64,000 nucleotides of DNA from Fodinicurvata sediminis DSM 21159 (GCF_000420625.1 NZ_ATVH01000014.1:62001-126000); one strand, 5' to 3'; shown: positions 1 to 8,308, counted from the first letter of the stretch. Numbers and translations are program-made. Notes: generated by a model not told the origin, from the sequence alone.

Positions 1-1
1 C

Positions 2-871
2 GCCCTCCAGCGTACGCTCCACCGACTTCGGCCCAACAGCCAAAGCGGCTCGAAGCGCAACATTGCCTATCACTACGACCTGGGCAACGACTTCTACGCC
101 GCCTGGCTGGACAACAGCATGACCTACTCGGCCGCCCTGTTCGAAGGTCCGGGCCAGTCCTTGGCCGAAGCGCAGGTCGCCAAGTACCGACGCATGGCCG
201 AATATGCCGGGATCCAGCCGGGTGACAATGTGCTTGAGATCGGCTGTGGCTGGGGCGGCTTCGCCGAGTATATCGCCCGCAGCTACAATGCCCGGGTCAC
301 CGCCATCACCATTTCCGACGAGCAGTACGCCTACGCCCGCGCACGCATCCGGCAGGCCGGCCTGGACCATCTGGTCGAAATCCGCCACCAGGATTACCGC
401 GATGTGAACGAGCGTTTCGACCGCATCGTCTCCATCGAAATGTTCGAGGCCGTGGGCGAGCAGTACTGGCCGCTGTTCTTCGAGCGCCTGCGCGCCTGCC
501 TGAAACCCAAGGGGCGGGCCGCCCTGCAGGTCATCACCATCTCAAACCGCCAGTTCGAGCGCTATCGCCGCGGGGCCGACTTCATCCAGCGCTACATCTT
601 TCCGGGCGGCATGCTGCCTTCGCCCGAGGTGCTGCAGACTCACATCCGCCAGGGCGGTCTTGTCTGCACTTCGGACCGTGGCTTCGGCCAGGACTATGCC
701 CGCACCCTGGCCATCTGGCGCGCACGCTTCGAGGCCGCCTGGCCACGCCTCGATCATGCCAGTTTCGACGAGCGCTTCCGCCGTATGTGGAACTACTACC
801 TCTCCTATTGCGAGGCGGGTTTCCGCACCGGACGGATCGACGTGCGCCATGTCTCCCTGGCCCATAGCTGA
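2..871 (+). CDS. Cyclopropane-fatty-acyl-phospholipid synthase-like methyltransferase (5' end cut)
   Basis: The reading frame is open from the window edge, so about 289 C-terminal residues are visible. The family transfers a methyl group from S-adenosylmethionine to unsaturated acyl chains of membrane phospholipids. Visible family signatures are AYHYDLGNDFY near the left edge, the SAM-binding loop LEIGCGWGGF, IEMFEAVGEQYW, FIQRYIFPGG and the C-terminal SYCEAGFR with a conserved cysteine. The GPH transporter starts 8 bases after the stop, and a DUF3833 lipoprotein follows it, so the three are probably one operon. This neighbourhood matches photo-oxidative-stress clusters in other proteobacteria. 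In Rhodobacter sphaeroides a related methyltransferase makes methylated precursors of furan fatty acids, so the product may be a methylated rather than a cyclopropane fatty acid. That choice cannot be made from the sequence. Confidence 0.93.
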   Translation, partial: ALQRTLHRLRPNSQSGSKRNIAYHYDLGNDFYAAWLDNSMTYSAALFEGPGQSLAEAQVAKYRRMAEYAGIQPGDNVLEIGCGWGGFAEYIARSYNARVTAITISDEQYAYARARIRQAGLDHLVEIRHQDYRDVNERFDRIVSIEMFEAVGEQYWPLFFERLRACLKPKGRAALQVITISNRQFERYRRGADFIQRYIFPGGMLPSPEVLQTHIRQGGLVCTSDRGFGQDYARTLAIWRARFEAAWPRLDHASFDERFRRMWNYYLSYCEAGFRTGRIDVRHVSLAHS

Positions 872-879
872 CCAAATAC

Positions 880-2220
880 ATGTCCAGCTCTCACGGGAAC
901 AGGCGACTGTCCGCCAGGGTGCTGGCGGCCTATGGCCTGCCGGGCCTGCCGCTTGCGGCCCTTCAGTTTCCACTCTTCATCCATCTGCCGGCCTATTACG
1001 CTCAGGATCTGGGACTGGGCCTGACGGCTGTGGGCGCGGTCCTGCTGATCGCACGGCTGTGGGACGTGGTGACCGACCCGCTGATCGGCCTGCTGTCCGA
1101 TCGCACACCCGGCCGCTTCGGGCGGCGCAAGCCCTGGCTGCTGCTGGGTACGCCGTTGCTGCTGCTGGCCGCCTGGCAGCTGCTGGTGCCGGATCCCGCT
1201 GTGGGCTGGGGGCATTTGCTGGTCTGGACACTGGCGATCTATCTGGCCGGCACGCTGATCACCCTGCCCTATCAGGCCTGGGGGGCAGAACTGTCACCGG
1301 ACTACAACGAACGCAGCCGCATCTCCTCGGCACGCGAGGTCTTCGTGGTGGTCGGCACTCTGCTGGCCGCCGGATTGCCGGCCCTGTTCGGCAGCACGGC
1401 GGAAGAAAGCCTGAAGCTGATCGCGCTCGGGCTGTTCGTTACCCTGCCGCTGGCCATCCTGGCCTGCCTGGTCTTTGTGCCCGACGCCGCTGTCCGTTGG
1501 CGGTCCGCTTTGACCTGGCGCCAGGGCCTGCAGGCCCTGCGCGACAACGCACCCTTCCGGCGCCTGATTGCAGCCTACCTGCTGAACGGCATTGCCAACG
1601 GCCTGCCGGCCACGCTGTTCGTGCTCTTCGTGACCCGCTACCTGCAACTGCCCCAGGATCCCTGGGTTGGGATCCTGCTGTTCACCTATTTTTTCTGCGG
1701 CATCGCCGCCGTGCCCGCCTGGCTGTGGCTGTCCTATCGCTTCGGCAAGCACCGCGTCTGGGCCGGGGCCATGATCTGGGCCTGCCTGGTCTTCGCCAGC
1801 GTGCCGCTGCTGGGACCGGGCGACGTCTGGTGGTTCTTCGCCATCTGCGTGCTGACCGGCGTCAGTCTGGGCGCCGACCTGGTGCTGCCCGCCTCCATGC
1901 AGGCGGACGTTGTGGACCAGGACACGCTGCAGACCGGCGAGCGGCGGGCCGGCCTCTACTTCGCGCTCTGGGGTATGGTGACCAAGCTGGCTCTGGCATT
2001 GGCCGTGGGCCTGGCCTTTCCGCTGCTCGACCTGGCCGGGTTCCGGGACCAGGCCGCCAGTCAGGATGCCCTGGCCCGCTTCGCCTTGGCCGGGCTCTAC
2101 GCCCTGGTGCCCATCGCCTTCAAGATACCAGCCATCGCCCTCATTGCCCGCTTCCAGATCACCGCCGCGGAACAACTGCGCCTCCGCAGACTGATCGAGC
2201 GGCAGGCACAGACAAGCTAG
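880..2220 (+). CDS. MFS transporter of the GPH (MelB-like) cation symporter type
   Basis: A 446-residue polytopic inner-membrane protein with about 12 hydrophobic segments. The loop after the second segment reads DVVTDPLIGLLSDRTPGRFG, with a following RRKPW. This is the signature of the glycoside-pentoside-hexuronide cation symporter family. The ATG at 880 lies 8 bases past the methyltransferase stop, and the DUF3833 lipoprotein begins 9 bases after this gene, so co-transcription is likely. Although the family is best known for sugar symport, members embedded in CFA-synthase/DUF3833 clusters have no established substrate. A role connected with the modified lipid is only inference. Confidence 0.88.
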   Translation: MSSSHGNRRLSARVLAAYGLPGLPLAALQFPLFIHLPAYYAQDLGLGLTAVGAVLLIARLWDVVTDPLIGLLSDRTPGRFGRRKPWLLLGTPLLLLAAWQLLVPDPAVGWGHLLVWTLAIYLAGTLITLPYQAWGAELSPDYNERSRISSAREVFVVVGTLLAAGLPALFGSTAEESLKLIALGLFVTLPLAILACLVFVPDAAVRWRSALTWRQGLQALRDNAPFRRLIAAYLLNGIANGLPATLFVLFVTRYLQLPQDPWVGILLFTYFFCGIAAVPAWLWLSYRFGKHRVWAGAMIWACLVFASVPLLGPGDVWWFFAICVLTGVSLGADLVLPASMQADVVDQDTLQTGERRAGLYFALWGMVTKLALALAVGLAFPLLDLAGFRDQAASQDALARFALAGLYALVPIAFKIPAIALIARFQITAAEQLRLRRLIERQAQTS

Positions 2221-2229
2221 GACCGCCTC

Positions 2230-2832
2230 ATGACCCCCAGGTTTTTCCGCCTCGGACACCTTCTGAAAGCCTTCGCCGGCCTTCTGGCCATCACCTTCCT
2301 CTTGACGGGATGCAACAGCATGAAACCGGAAGACTTTGAGAACAAGGAGCCACGCCTGGTGCTCGAGGAGTACTTCCTTGGCGAAACCCGCGCCTGGGGC
2401 ATCTTCGAGGACCGCTTCGGCAACCTGCGCCGGGAGTTCGTGGTGGACGTGGAGGGCAGTTGGGACGGCGAGACCCTGGTCCTGGACGAACGCTTCCGCT
2501 ACGCCGATGGCGAGACCGACCGGCGCGTCTGGCGTCTGGAGAAGATCGACGATCACCGCTGGGAAGGCACCGCCGACGACGTACAGGGCATCGGCGTCGC
2601 CGAGGTTTACGGCAATGCGCTCAACCTGCGCTACACCCTGGCGCTGGAGATCGGCGGGCGGACCTGGAACGTCAACTTCGATGACTGGATGTACCTGATG
2701 GACGACGACGTCATCATCAATCGCGCCCGGGTCAGCAAGCTGGGCATCGAGTTGGGCCAGGCCACCATCTTCTTCAAGAAACCGGACGGCGGGGCGGCAA
2801 ACGACGACACTCAGCGCTCCGCCGCCGAGTAG
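2230..2832 (+). CDS. DUF3833 family lipoprotein
   Basis: A 200-residue protein with a basic N-terminus, a hydrophobic stretch and the lipobox LLTGC. Acylation at Cys23 and export by the Lol or Sec pathway are therefore expected. The body carries the DUF3833 pattern, including RREFVVDVEGSWDG, LVLDERFRYADG, RRVWRL and a DDWMYLMDDDVIINRA stretch near the C-terminus. No enzymatic activity is known for the family. It recurs beside CFA-type methyltransferases, SDRs, NTF2-like proteins and photolyases in clusters governed by ECF sigma/ChrR-type systems. Here it closes the operon begun by the methyltransferase and faces the convergent glutathione transferase gene 7 bases away. Confidence 0.85.
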   Translation: MTPRFFRLGHLLKAFAGLLAITFLLTGCNSMKPEDFENKEPRLVLEEYFLGETRAWGIFEDRFGNLRREFVVDVEGSWDGETLVLDERFRYADGETDRRVWRLEKIDDHRWEGTADDVQGIGVAEVYGNALNLRYTLALEIGGRTWNVNFDDWMYLMDDDVIINRARVSKLGIELGQATIFFKKPDGGAANDDTQRSAAE

Positions 2833-2839
2833 GTTCTGC

Positions 2840-3472
2840 TCAGCGCTTTTTGTCCAGGACACTGGCCTTGTTGCCGAGCATCACCTGGAAGGCATCCCGC
2901 TGCTTCAGTGTGTCTACCCATCTCTCAAGATTGGGGACAGGTTTGCGCTCTCCCGGGAACTCCAGACAACGTTTCAGGATCGGGCCAAGCGCCATGTCGG
3001 CCAGCGTCAGCCGGTTGAGCGCGAAGTAATTCTTGCCTTCCATATGGGCCTCGGCAAGGACCAGCAGGCCGTCGATCTGGCTGACAGCCGAGGCGAATGC
3101 AGCGCTGTTGCGCTCTTGCTCCGGTTTCTTGCTTTCCTGGAAAGCCGCCATGTAATGCGGATTGACGGAGGCCAGCAGCCAGTCCATCCAGCGTTCCACC
3201 TCTGCCGCCTGGGCGGGCGAACTGCCGTTCAACTCCGGATTATGGGTCGCTGCCAGATAGCGAAGGATGGTGTTGGATTCCCAGATGACGGTCTTGCCAT
3301 CGATCAGGGTCGGCACCTTCGCATTGGGATTCAGCGCAAGATACTCCGGGGTCTGGAGCTTGCCGAACTCACCGCCATAATCCTCGCGTTCGTATTCGAT
3401 ACCCAGTTCCTCCAACAGGAATATGACCTTCTGGACGTTCCCTGAGGTCTGGCGGCCGAGAAGTCTGATCAT
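2840..3472 (-). CDS. Glutathione S-transferase family protein
   Basis: A 210-residue cytosolic protein with the two-domain GST layout. The N-terminal thioredoxin-like half (about residues 1-80) contains LGRQTSGNVQKV, NPNAKVPTLIDG with the cis-proline, and WESNTILRYLA, which supplies the Glu-Ser pair that binds the glutathione gamma-glutamyl group. The C-terminal helical half has RLTLADMALGP, the usual N-capping box region. The residue after the first strand is Ser/Thr rather than Tyr, as in many bacterial beta- or theta-like GSTs. It probably conjugates or reduces electrophiles such as lipid oxidation products, which would suit the stress cluster beside it, but the substrate is unknown. It is convergent with the DUF3833 gene. 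Confidence 0.88.
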   Translation of the reverse strand: MIRLLGRQTSGNVQKVIFLLEELGIEYEREDYGGEFGKLQTPEYLALNPNAKVPTLIDGKTVIWESNTILRYLAATHNPELNGSSPAQAAEVERWMDWLLASVNPHYMAAFQESKKPEQERNSAAFASAVSQIDGLLVLAEAHMEGKNYFALNRLTLADMALGPILKRCLEFPGERKPVPNLERWVDTLKQRDAFQVMLGNKASVLDKKR

Positions 3473-3605
3473 CCGTTCATCTCCTTATGGTCAGCGACGA
3501 GCCTGGCTCGAGGCATTCAACGGACAGCCATGATCCCCTCCTGCCCCCTGTGGGGCAAGAGACGGAAGGCAGTGAACCAGGACTATCTGCTCTGACCCTC
3601 AAATC

Positions 3606-4427
3606 CTACAGGAAGCCGTTGAGCGCATCGATAATGGCCTCGGGCGCGTCCTCCTGCATCAGGTGGCCACAGTCGGGTATGGCGATGAAGCGAGCTTGGG
3701 GCATCAAGGCGGCCAGCTCGCGGCCGCGCTCGACGGGCACCCACTGGTCCTCCTCGCCCCAGAGGATCTGGACCGGGCAGTCGATCTCGCCATAGCGGTC
3801 CTGGACCGCGTCGGTATAGGCCAGGTCCATCTGGGCGATCTGGCGATAGAAGGCCGCCTGGCCGACCGGCCCCAGCCATGGGGCGATATAGCCCTCCAGC
3901 GTCTCGTCCGCCACCGCGCGATGCATGGCCGAGCGGATATAGGGCGGCAGGATGGCCTGGTGCATATAGGCCGGCATGCCGGCGAAGGCGGCCTCGTGGT
4001 CTTTCACGTGCTGCACCAGCGGTGAGCCCCAGGGTCGTACCGCCACGGGATCGATGAGCGTCAGCGAGCGATAACGGCAGCCGTCCAGCAGCCAGGCCCG
4101 CAGAGCCGTCGCGCCGCCGAAGTCGTGTGCCACCACATGGGGCCGGTCCACGCCCCAGTGGTCCAGCAGCGCGGCAAGCACCCGGTTCTGCCTGCCCAAC
4201 GAGACGTCCTGGCCGGCCTCCATGGACGAGTGGCCATAGCCCGGCATGTCGTGGAAATACACCCGATGGCGCTGCGCCAGCAGGGGCGCGATGCGATGCC
4301 ATTCGTAGGAGGAGAAGGGCGTGCCGTGCAGCAGCACCAGCGGCGGCGCTCCCTCGTCTCCCAGAATGCCGTAGCGAACCTCCTGACCGTCGAACGTGAA
4401 GGTCAGAGGCAGATCCCATCTGTCCAT
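3606..4427 (-). CDS. Alpha/beta-fold hydrolase with Asp nucleophile (haloalkane dehalogenase/epoxide hydrolase type)
   Basis: A 273-residue cytosolic alpha/beta hydrolase. It shows the oxyanion loop LLHGTPFSSYEW, a nucleophile elbow HVVAHDFGGA in which Asp replaces the usual Ser, an acid region ILWGEEDQWVP, and the catalytic His in PDCGHLMQEDAP. An Asp nucleophile is characteristic of haloalkane dehalogenases, epoxide hydrolases and fluoroacetate dehalogenases. The substrate cannot be told from the sequence. The start chosen is the ATG at 4427, because GGGAGCGGA lies just upstream. An in-frame TTG further upstream would overlap this ribosome-binding site. The gene is divergent from the CGNR zinc-finger gene across a very AT-rich 109-base gap, so that protein may regulate it. 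Confidence 0.85.
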   Translation of the reverse strand: MDRWDLPLTFTFDGQEVRYGILGDEGAPPLVLLHGTPFSSYEWHRIAPLLAQRHRVYFHDMPGYGHSSMEAGQDVSLGRQNRVLAALLDHWGVDRPHVVAHDFGGATALRAWLLDGCRYRSLTLIDPVAVRPWGSPLVQHVKDHEAAFAGMPAYMHQAILPPYIRSAMHRAVADETLEGYIAPWLGPVGQAAFYRQIAQMDLAYTDAVQDRYGEIDCPVQILWGEEDQWVPVERGRELAALMPQARFIAIPDCGHLMQEDAPEAIIDALNGFL

Positions 4428-4465
4428 AATTCCGCTCCCAATCAATTTTCTAACTGTTAATTTAT

Positions 4466-4482
4466 ATTATATAGGTTATAAT
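4466..4482. promoter_or_regulatory. Candidate operator/promoter in the hydrolase-CGNR divergent gap
   Basis: A perfect inverted repeat, ATTATA-TAGGT-TATAAT, lies in the AT-rich spacer between the divergent hydrolase and CGNR genes. A second small palindrome, TAACTGTTA, lies at 4451-4459. The TATAAT arm could itself be a -10 element for the rightward gene. No binding-site consensus is known to me for this CGNR protein, so assignment as its operator is inference from position and symmetry. Confidence 0.35.
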
Positions 4483-4536
4483 TCATCTGCAACCTATTTC
4501 TCAAGAGGCACGGTTTTTTACGGGAATAACAACAGC

Positions 4537-5145
4537 ATGGCGGAGAGTTTCGAACCCTGGAGAGCGGACAGCCTGGTCGGCGGTCACCCCTGCCTGGATC
4601 TGGTGAACACGCGCGGCGGTCCCACCAAGAAACGCGAGTTGGATCGCCTGGCTGAGTATGATGTCGCCTTAGCCTGGGCCCAGGCGACAGGTCTGATCAC
4701 GGCCGGAGAAGCCACGGAACTGGCAAGGAGTTCCGAGACGCAACAGCGCACCGCACTCACGCGTCTGCGGCGCTTTCGCGACAGCCTCTATACAATACTG
4801 ACCGGCATGGTCGAACAGCGCGTGCCCGAGCCCGCCCCCTGGAAGGCCGTGCAGGACACACTGCGCAAGGCCCACGGCAAGGCGATCCTCTGGCCCGACG
4901 GTCAACGCCTGCAATGGCTGGTGCCGATCAAGGGCGCCGGCCCCGACACCCCCTGCCTGCGCGCGGCACTCGCCGCCCAGGACCTGCTCACCGGCGAAGA
5001 GGTCACCCGCATCCGCAGCTGCGAGCGCTGCTCCTGGCTCTACATCGACCGCTCACGCGGCAAACCCCGCCGCTGGTGCTCCATGGCCATCTGCGGGAAC
5101 CGGGCGAAGGCGGAGCGGCATTACCGGCGGAGGAAGGGAATTTAA
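4537..5145 (+). CDS. CGNR zinc-finger (ABATE domain) putative transcriptional regulator
   Basis: A 202-residue protein. The N-terminal about 130 residues resemble the ABATE (putative stress-responsive regulator) domain, with GGHPCLDLVNTRGGPTKKRE at the front. The C-terminal 46 residues form a CGNR zinc finger: SCERC supplies the first cysteine pair, followed by a basic linker GKPRRWC and ICGNRAKAERHYRRRK. The four cysteines and the basic tail fit DNA binding. The start is the ATG at 4537. The open frame extends upstream into AT-rich noncoding-looking sequence. It is divergent from the hydrolase at 3606-4427, so that gene is the natural first candidate target. The family's ligands are mostly unknown. 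Confidence 0.85.
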   Translation: MAESFEPWRADSLVGGHPCLDLVNTRGGPTKKRELDRLAEYDVALAWAQATGLITAGEATELARSSETQQRTALTRLRRFRDSLYTILTGMVEQRVPEPAPWKAVQDTLRKAHGKAILWPDGQRLQWLVPIKGAGPDTPCLRAALAAQDLLTGEEVTRIRSCERCSWLYIDRSRGKPRRWCSMAICGNRAKAERHYRRRKGI

Positions 5146-5218
5146 TCAGCACACTACTAAAATACTGTTTTTATGGTATATTCGACAATTAAGGTAAATC
5201 GTTAAGAGTAGATTCAAT

Positions 5219-6100
5219 ATGCAATTAAATAGCTTGAATCACTTTAAATCCGTTACTTCGAACAAGTTTTTTATCACTCCGGCTGATCAAAATTACATTC
5301 TTGCGAGGTGGATGCTATGCAATGGATTTTACCCAGAGTATTTCTGGCAAGCATCACAAGCAATTGAGAAGTATTTAAAAGCGTCATTAATACTTAATAA
5401 TTATTCTGTTAAGAAAATTGGTCATAATTTATCAAATCTGTACAGCGCTCATTGTAGCGTCACAGGGGAGCTAGCGTTTAAATTATTTGAAAAGCCAAAA
5501 ATGCTTAACCAAGATAAATGGAGAAATGAAGATGTATCGCATTTTATTTCGAACGTTATGTCTATGGGGGACCCTAACACGCGATATGGTTTACTGAACT
5601 GGTGGAGGAATCCTGATGATCTATTTAAGCTTGATCAAATATGTTGGAATTTGCGTCGACTCACCATTGGCCTAGATTGGTTTATTGGAGAAGATTTCCA
5701 AATTTCACAAGATATTGAGCACAAATATGGCTCAACTTATCGCTATGTTTTGATCGAAGATCCTACATTTTTACCCCGAGGGGAAATTAATGATCTGGAT
5801 AAAGAAGTCTTCCACTTTGGAGATACACGGGCTGATATTCTGCATTCTTGGAATTTCGAGTTTGATAGAGAAGTCAGCGATAGAACTAAACAGGCACCCC
5901 CCACACTTGCACCTTTAATTGGCCCGATTCAAAACAGCTATCTGGGTCTCTACTGGGAGAAACTCATAGAAGTAGATAATTCTGGAAACTTAAAAAAATT
6001 AGACCCCATTTTCCGTGAAGGAATGGAATGGCTAATTCAATTTATTCCCCTAGGCCCAGCACAAAAATATATTCGGGAAAAACTGGATATAGCTCGATAA
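5219..6100 (+). CDS. AT-rich gene for a HEPN-domain-like protein with an unknown C-terminal half
   Basis: A 293-residue protein that I do not recognise as a named family member. Residues about 25-80 read like a HEPN helical domain: a helix with YPEYFWQASQAIEKYLKA, then KKIGHNLSNLYSAH. This is the usual 'QAxEKxLKA ... HxLxxL' pattern. I see no clear R-X4-6-H catalytic motif, so RNase activity is doubtful. The remaining about 150 residues match nothing I know. Base composition is strikingly AT-rich against its neighbours, and codons such as TTA, ATA and AAT are common, so recent transfer is likely. It stands alone between the CGNR and Lrp genes. No nucleotidyltransferase (MNT) partner is present. 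Confidence 0.72.
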   Translation: MQLNSLNHFKSVTSNKFFITPADQNYILARWMLCNGFYPEYFWQASQAIEKYLKASLILNNYSVKKIGHNLSNLYSAHCSVTGELAFKLFEKPKMLNQDKWRNEDVSHFISNVMSMGDPNTRYGLLNWWRNPDDLFKLDQICWNLRRLTIGLDWFIGEDFQISQDIEHKYGSTYRYVLIEDPTFLPRGEINDLDKEVFHFGDTRADILHSWNFEFDREVSDRTKQAPPTLAPLIGPIQNSYLGLYWEKLIEVDNSGNLKKLDPIFREGMEWLIQFIPLGPAQKYIREKLDIAR

Positions 6101-6141
6101 AAATAACTGGTCCGTTTTGGGTAGACTTACTAGCACCACAA

Positions 6142-6594
6142 TCACCCCCGCTCGTCCTTCGAGGAGTCCAGCACGACGTAGCTGGTCATCGAGGTAACCT
6201 GCGGCAGGGCGCCCAGGACTTCGGTGTGGAAGCGCTTGTAGGCCTTGATGTCGGCCACCTCGATGCGCAGCAGGTATTCCACAGTGCCGGTGATGTTGTG
6301 GCACTCCACCACCTCGGGCGCATGAGCGACGGCGCGTTCAAAGGCCTCCTGGCTGGCCTTGGAGTGCGCCGACAGGCCGACGGCGATATAGGCGAGGAAG
6401 CCGGCGCCGACCTGGGAGCGGTCGATGACGGCGCGATAGCCCTGGATCACCCCGGCCCGCTCCAGCTCCTGGACGCGGCGGAGGCAGGCCGAGGACGACA
6501 GGCCGACCCGTTCGGCCAGCCGCACGTTGGGCTGGCGCGCGTCGCGCCTCAACTCCTGCAATATTCGCTCGTCAATCTCGTCTATATTCGTCAT
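6142..6594 (-). CDS. Lrp/AsnC family transcriptional regulator
   Basis: A 150-residue regulator of normal family length. The N-terminal helix-turn-helix is IDEIDERILQELRRDARQ followed by LAERVGLSSSACLRRV. The C-terminal RAM/AsnC ligand-binding domain includes VVECHNITGTVEYLLRIEV and a conserved DIKAYKRFH. It is divergent from the LysE-type exporter gene, the classical arrangement for an amino-acid-responsive regulator controlling an exporter. An 8-base inverted repeat straddles the shared promoter gap. The effector is probably an amino acid, but which one is unknown. Confidence 0.92.
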   Translation of the reverse strand: MTNIDEIDERILQELRRDARQPNVRLAERVGLSSSACLRRVQELERAGVIQGYRAVIDRSQVGAGFLAYIAVGLSAHSKASQEAFERAVAHAPEVVECHNITGTVEYLLRIEVADIKAYKRFHTEVLGALPQVTSMTSYVVLDSSKDERG

Positions 6595-6645
6595 TCATTG
6601 CAAACTTTCTCTCTTTCTTCGTGAAAAAGCAACCATATGCAATGA
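6595..6645. promoter_or_regulatory. Candidate Lrp-type operator: spaced 8-base inverted repeat
   Basis: TCATTGCA (6595-6602) and TGCAATGA (6638-6645) are perfect inverted arms with centres 43 bases apart, close to four helical turns. The left arm abuts the lrp-like start codon and the right arm lies 22 bases before the exporter ATG. Lrp/AsnC proteins assemble as dimers of dimers and bind phased sites, so the spacing is suitable. Function is inferred from position. Confidence 0.45.
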
Positions 6646-6667
6646 GCCTCCCACTATTCTTGCGGGC

Positions 6668-7270
6668 ATGACTGACCTGACCGTGCTCCTGCCCTATATC
6701 GTCTTTTGCATCGTGATGACCGGCACCCCCGGCCCCAACAACGCGATGGCACTGGCTGCGGGCGTCAAGGTGGGGTTCTGGCGCTCCATGCCCCTGGTCG
6801 TCGGCATCGCGGTGGGCGTTGCCGTGCAACTCGTCATGATCGGCCTGGGGCTGGGCGCCGCCTTCGAGGCCTTTCCGCTGCTCCACGACCTACTGCGCGT
6901 GGCCGGCGCGGCCTACCTGCTGTGGCTGGCCTGGAAGATCGCGCGCAGCGGGCCGCTGCGCAGCGACGGCGACGAACGCCCGCCGCTGGGCTTCCTGGGC
7001 AGTGCTGTGTTCCAGTGGATCAATCCCAAGGCCTGGGCGATCACCACCAGCGCCGTGGCGGCCTACGTGCCGGCCGCCGACTTCCGGCTGAACATCGTGA
7101 TCGCCGCACTGGTGATGGTGCTGGTCTCGGTGCCCTGCGTCTCAGTCTGGGCGGCCGGCGGCATGGTCCTCAGACACTTCCTCTTCCAGCCGCTCTATGC
7201 CCGGGTCTTCAACGTCACGGTAGCTCTGCTGCTGGTCGCCACGACCGTCTCGATCCTGCTGGATGGGTGA
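6668..7270 (+). CDS. LysE family translocator (amino acid exporter)
   Basis: A 200-residue inner-membrane protein with about six hydrophobic segments. The family hallmark TGTPGPNNAMALAAG sits after the first segment. AAYLLWLAWKIARSG and FQWINPKAWAI match the conserved central region of LysE/RhtB exporters. These proteins export amino acids or related small molecules by proton exchange. The start is the ATG at 6668. A longer open frame runs upstream through the regulatory gap and the divergent regulator's start, so it is not used. The likely controller is the adjacent Lrp/AsnC regulator. Confidence 0.92.
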   Translation: MTDLTVLLPYIVFCIVMTGTPGPNNAMALAAGVKVGFWRSMPLVVGIAVGVAVQLVMIGLGLGAAFEAFPLLHDLLRVAGAAYLLWLAWKIARSGPLRSDGDERPPLGFLGSAVFQWINPKAWAITTSAVAAYVPAADFRLNIVIAALVMVLVSVPCVSVWAAGGMVLRHFLFQPLYARVFNVTVALLLVATTVSILLDG

Positions 7271-7292
7271 CGGGTCGCCTGACGAACTGTCC

Positions 7293-8171
7293 TCACCCCA
7301 GGGCCTGACTGGCGAGGCCATGCACCTGCAGGGCGCCCTCGCGGCCGTCAAGGGGATCGGGGCCGCGCTGCATGCGGGTGACCAGGCCCACGGCCGGCAA
7401 ACCCTGGGCCTGCACCCAGTCGGCCAAAGGGCTCTCGGCCGGCACGTCGAAGCGCACATGACAGCCACCGGGCGCCTCTGACAGGCAAGCGGCGGCCAGC
7501 GCAACGGCGCCGGCGTCACTGTCGGCCACGACGGGTCCGACCTGGACGCCGCGTCCGAACGGCCGACTGACGGCATAGCCGCGCAATCCGTTCTCGCCGT
7601 GCAGGCCGTAAAAGCAGCCCATTCGGGAGATCCCGGACAGCAGGTCGCGCCGGTCCGCACCGGTGGCCCGGGCGTCGAGCTCCACGATATCCTCCAGGGC
7701 GGACGGCTCCAAAATGCGCACAGCGCAAATGTCCTCGGACCGGGCAAAGCCCTGCTGCGGCGCTTCGCCCTGGCATTGCCGCACCTGCCCCACGGGCTTG
7801 AAGTCGAAGGCGCGATAGAGTGATACAGCCTGGTCAGTGGCGTGTAACAAAATGGTCGGCGCGTGGATCCGTGCCATCAGACGCATGAACAGGGCCTTGC
7901 CCAGACCGCTGCCCCGATGCTGCGAATGCACCAGCACCATTCCCACCGTCGAGACGGCTTCGCCGAACGGCCAGGCCATGGCCGTGCCGATCAGCTGCCC
8001 GCCATCGAAGGCCGCCAGACCTTCTCCCAGCTGCAGCATGAAGCGCCAGTCCTCCTCGCGATGCGGCCAACCCTCGGCGGCAGACAGCAGACATGCCTGG
8101 GGCAGATCCGCGTCACGCAATTCGACAAACCGCACGGCACTTGCCTTTGCGTTCTTCGGCTCGTGAGCCAT
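7293..8171 (-). CDS. GNAT family N-acetyltransferase with a second acetyltransferase-like domain
   Basis: About 292 residues. The first half is a GNAT domain: it contains GLAAFDGGQLIGTAM, a core strand leading to the acetyl-CoA loop HRGSGLGKALF (the R/Q-X-X-G-X-G/A motif), and LYRAFDFKPVG. The second half (after about residue 165) resembles the YitH/HslX-type C-terminal acetyltransferase domain, with GCFYGLHGENGLRGYAVSRP. I chose the ATG at 8171 because GGGAAGACGGGA precedes it. In-frame starts upstream (8195 and beyond) are possible. It is convergent with the LysE exporter. The substrate is unknown. Confidence 0.82.
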   Translation of the reverse strand: MAHEPKNAKASAVRFVELRDADLPQACLLSAAEGWPHREEDWRFMLQLGEGLAAFDGGQLIGTAMAWPFGEAVSTVGMVLVHSQHRGSGLGKALFMRLMARIHAPTILLHATDQAVSLYRAFDFKPVGQVRQCQGEAPQQGFARSEDICAVRILEPSALEDIVELDARATGADRRDLLSGISRMGCFYGLHGENGLRGYAVSRPFGRGVQVGPVVADSDAGAVALAAACLSEAPGGCHVRFDVPAESPLADWVQAQGLPAVGLVTRMQRGPDPLDGREGALQVHGLASQALG

Positions 8172-8308
8172 TCCCGTCTTCCCGACCTCGTTCATCGCTG
8201 GCCGTGCCTGTGTGCCAGAACGATCAGCAGAGCTGCAAACCATAGAAGTCCCCGCAGAAACCGAATCGCGGGCGCGATCAGCATCTCCTGTTGGCTCAAT
8301 CAACGACC

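Noticed and set aside
1294-2862. A 522-codon minus-strand open frame opposite the GPH transporter and DUF3833 genes
   Set aside because: It is low in complexity (Gln/Gly/Glu-rich) and lies wholly opposite well-supported genes. Such long antisense frames are expected in GC-rich DNA.
5219-6100. HEPN-MNT toxin-antitoxin pair
   Set aside because: No nucleotidyltransferase gene flanks the HEPN-like gene and the canonical RNase motif is not visible.
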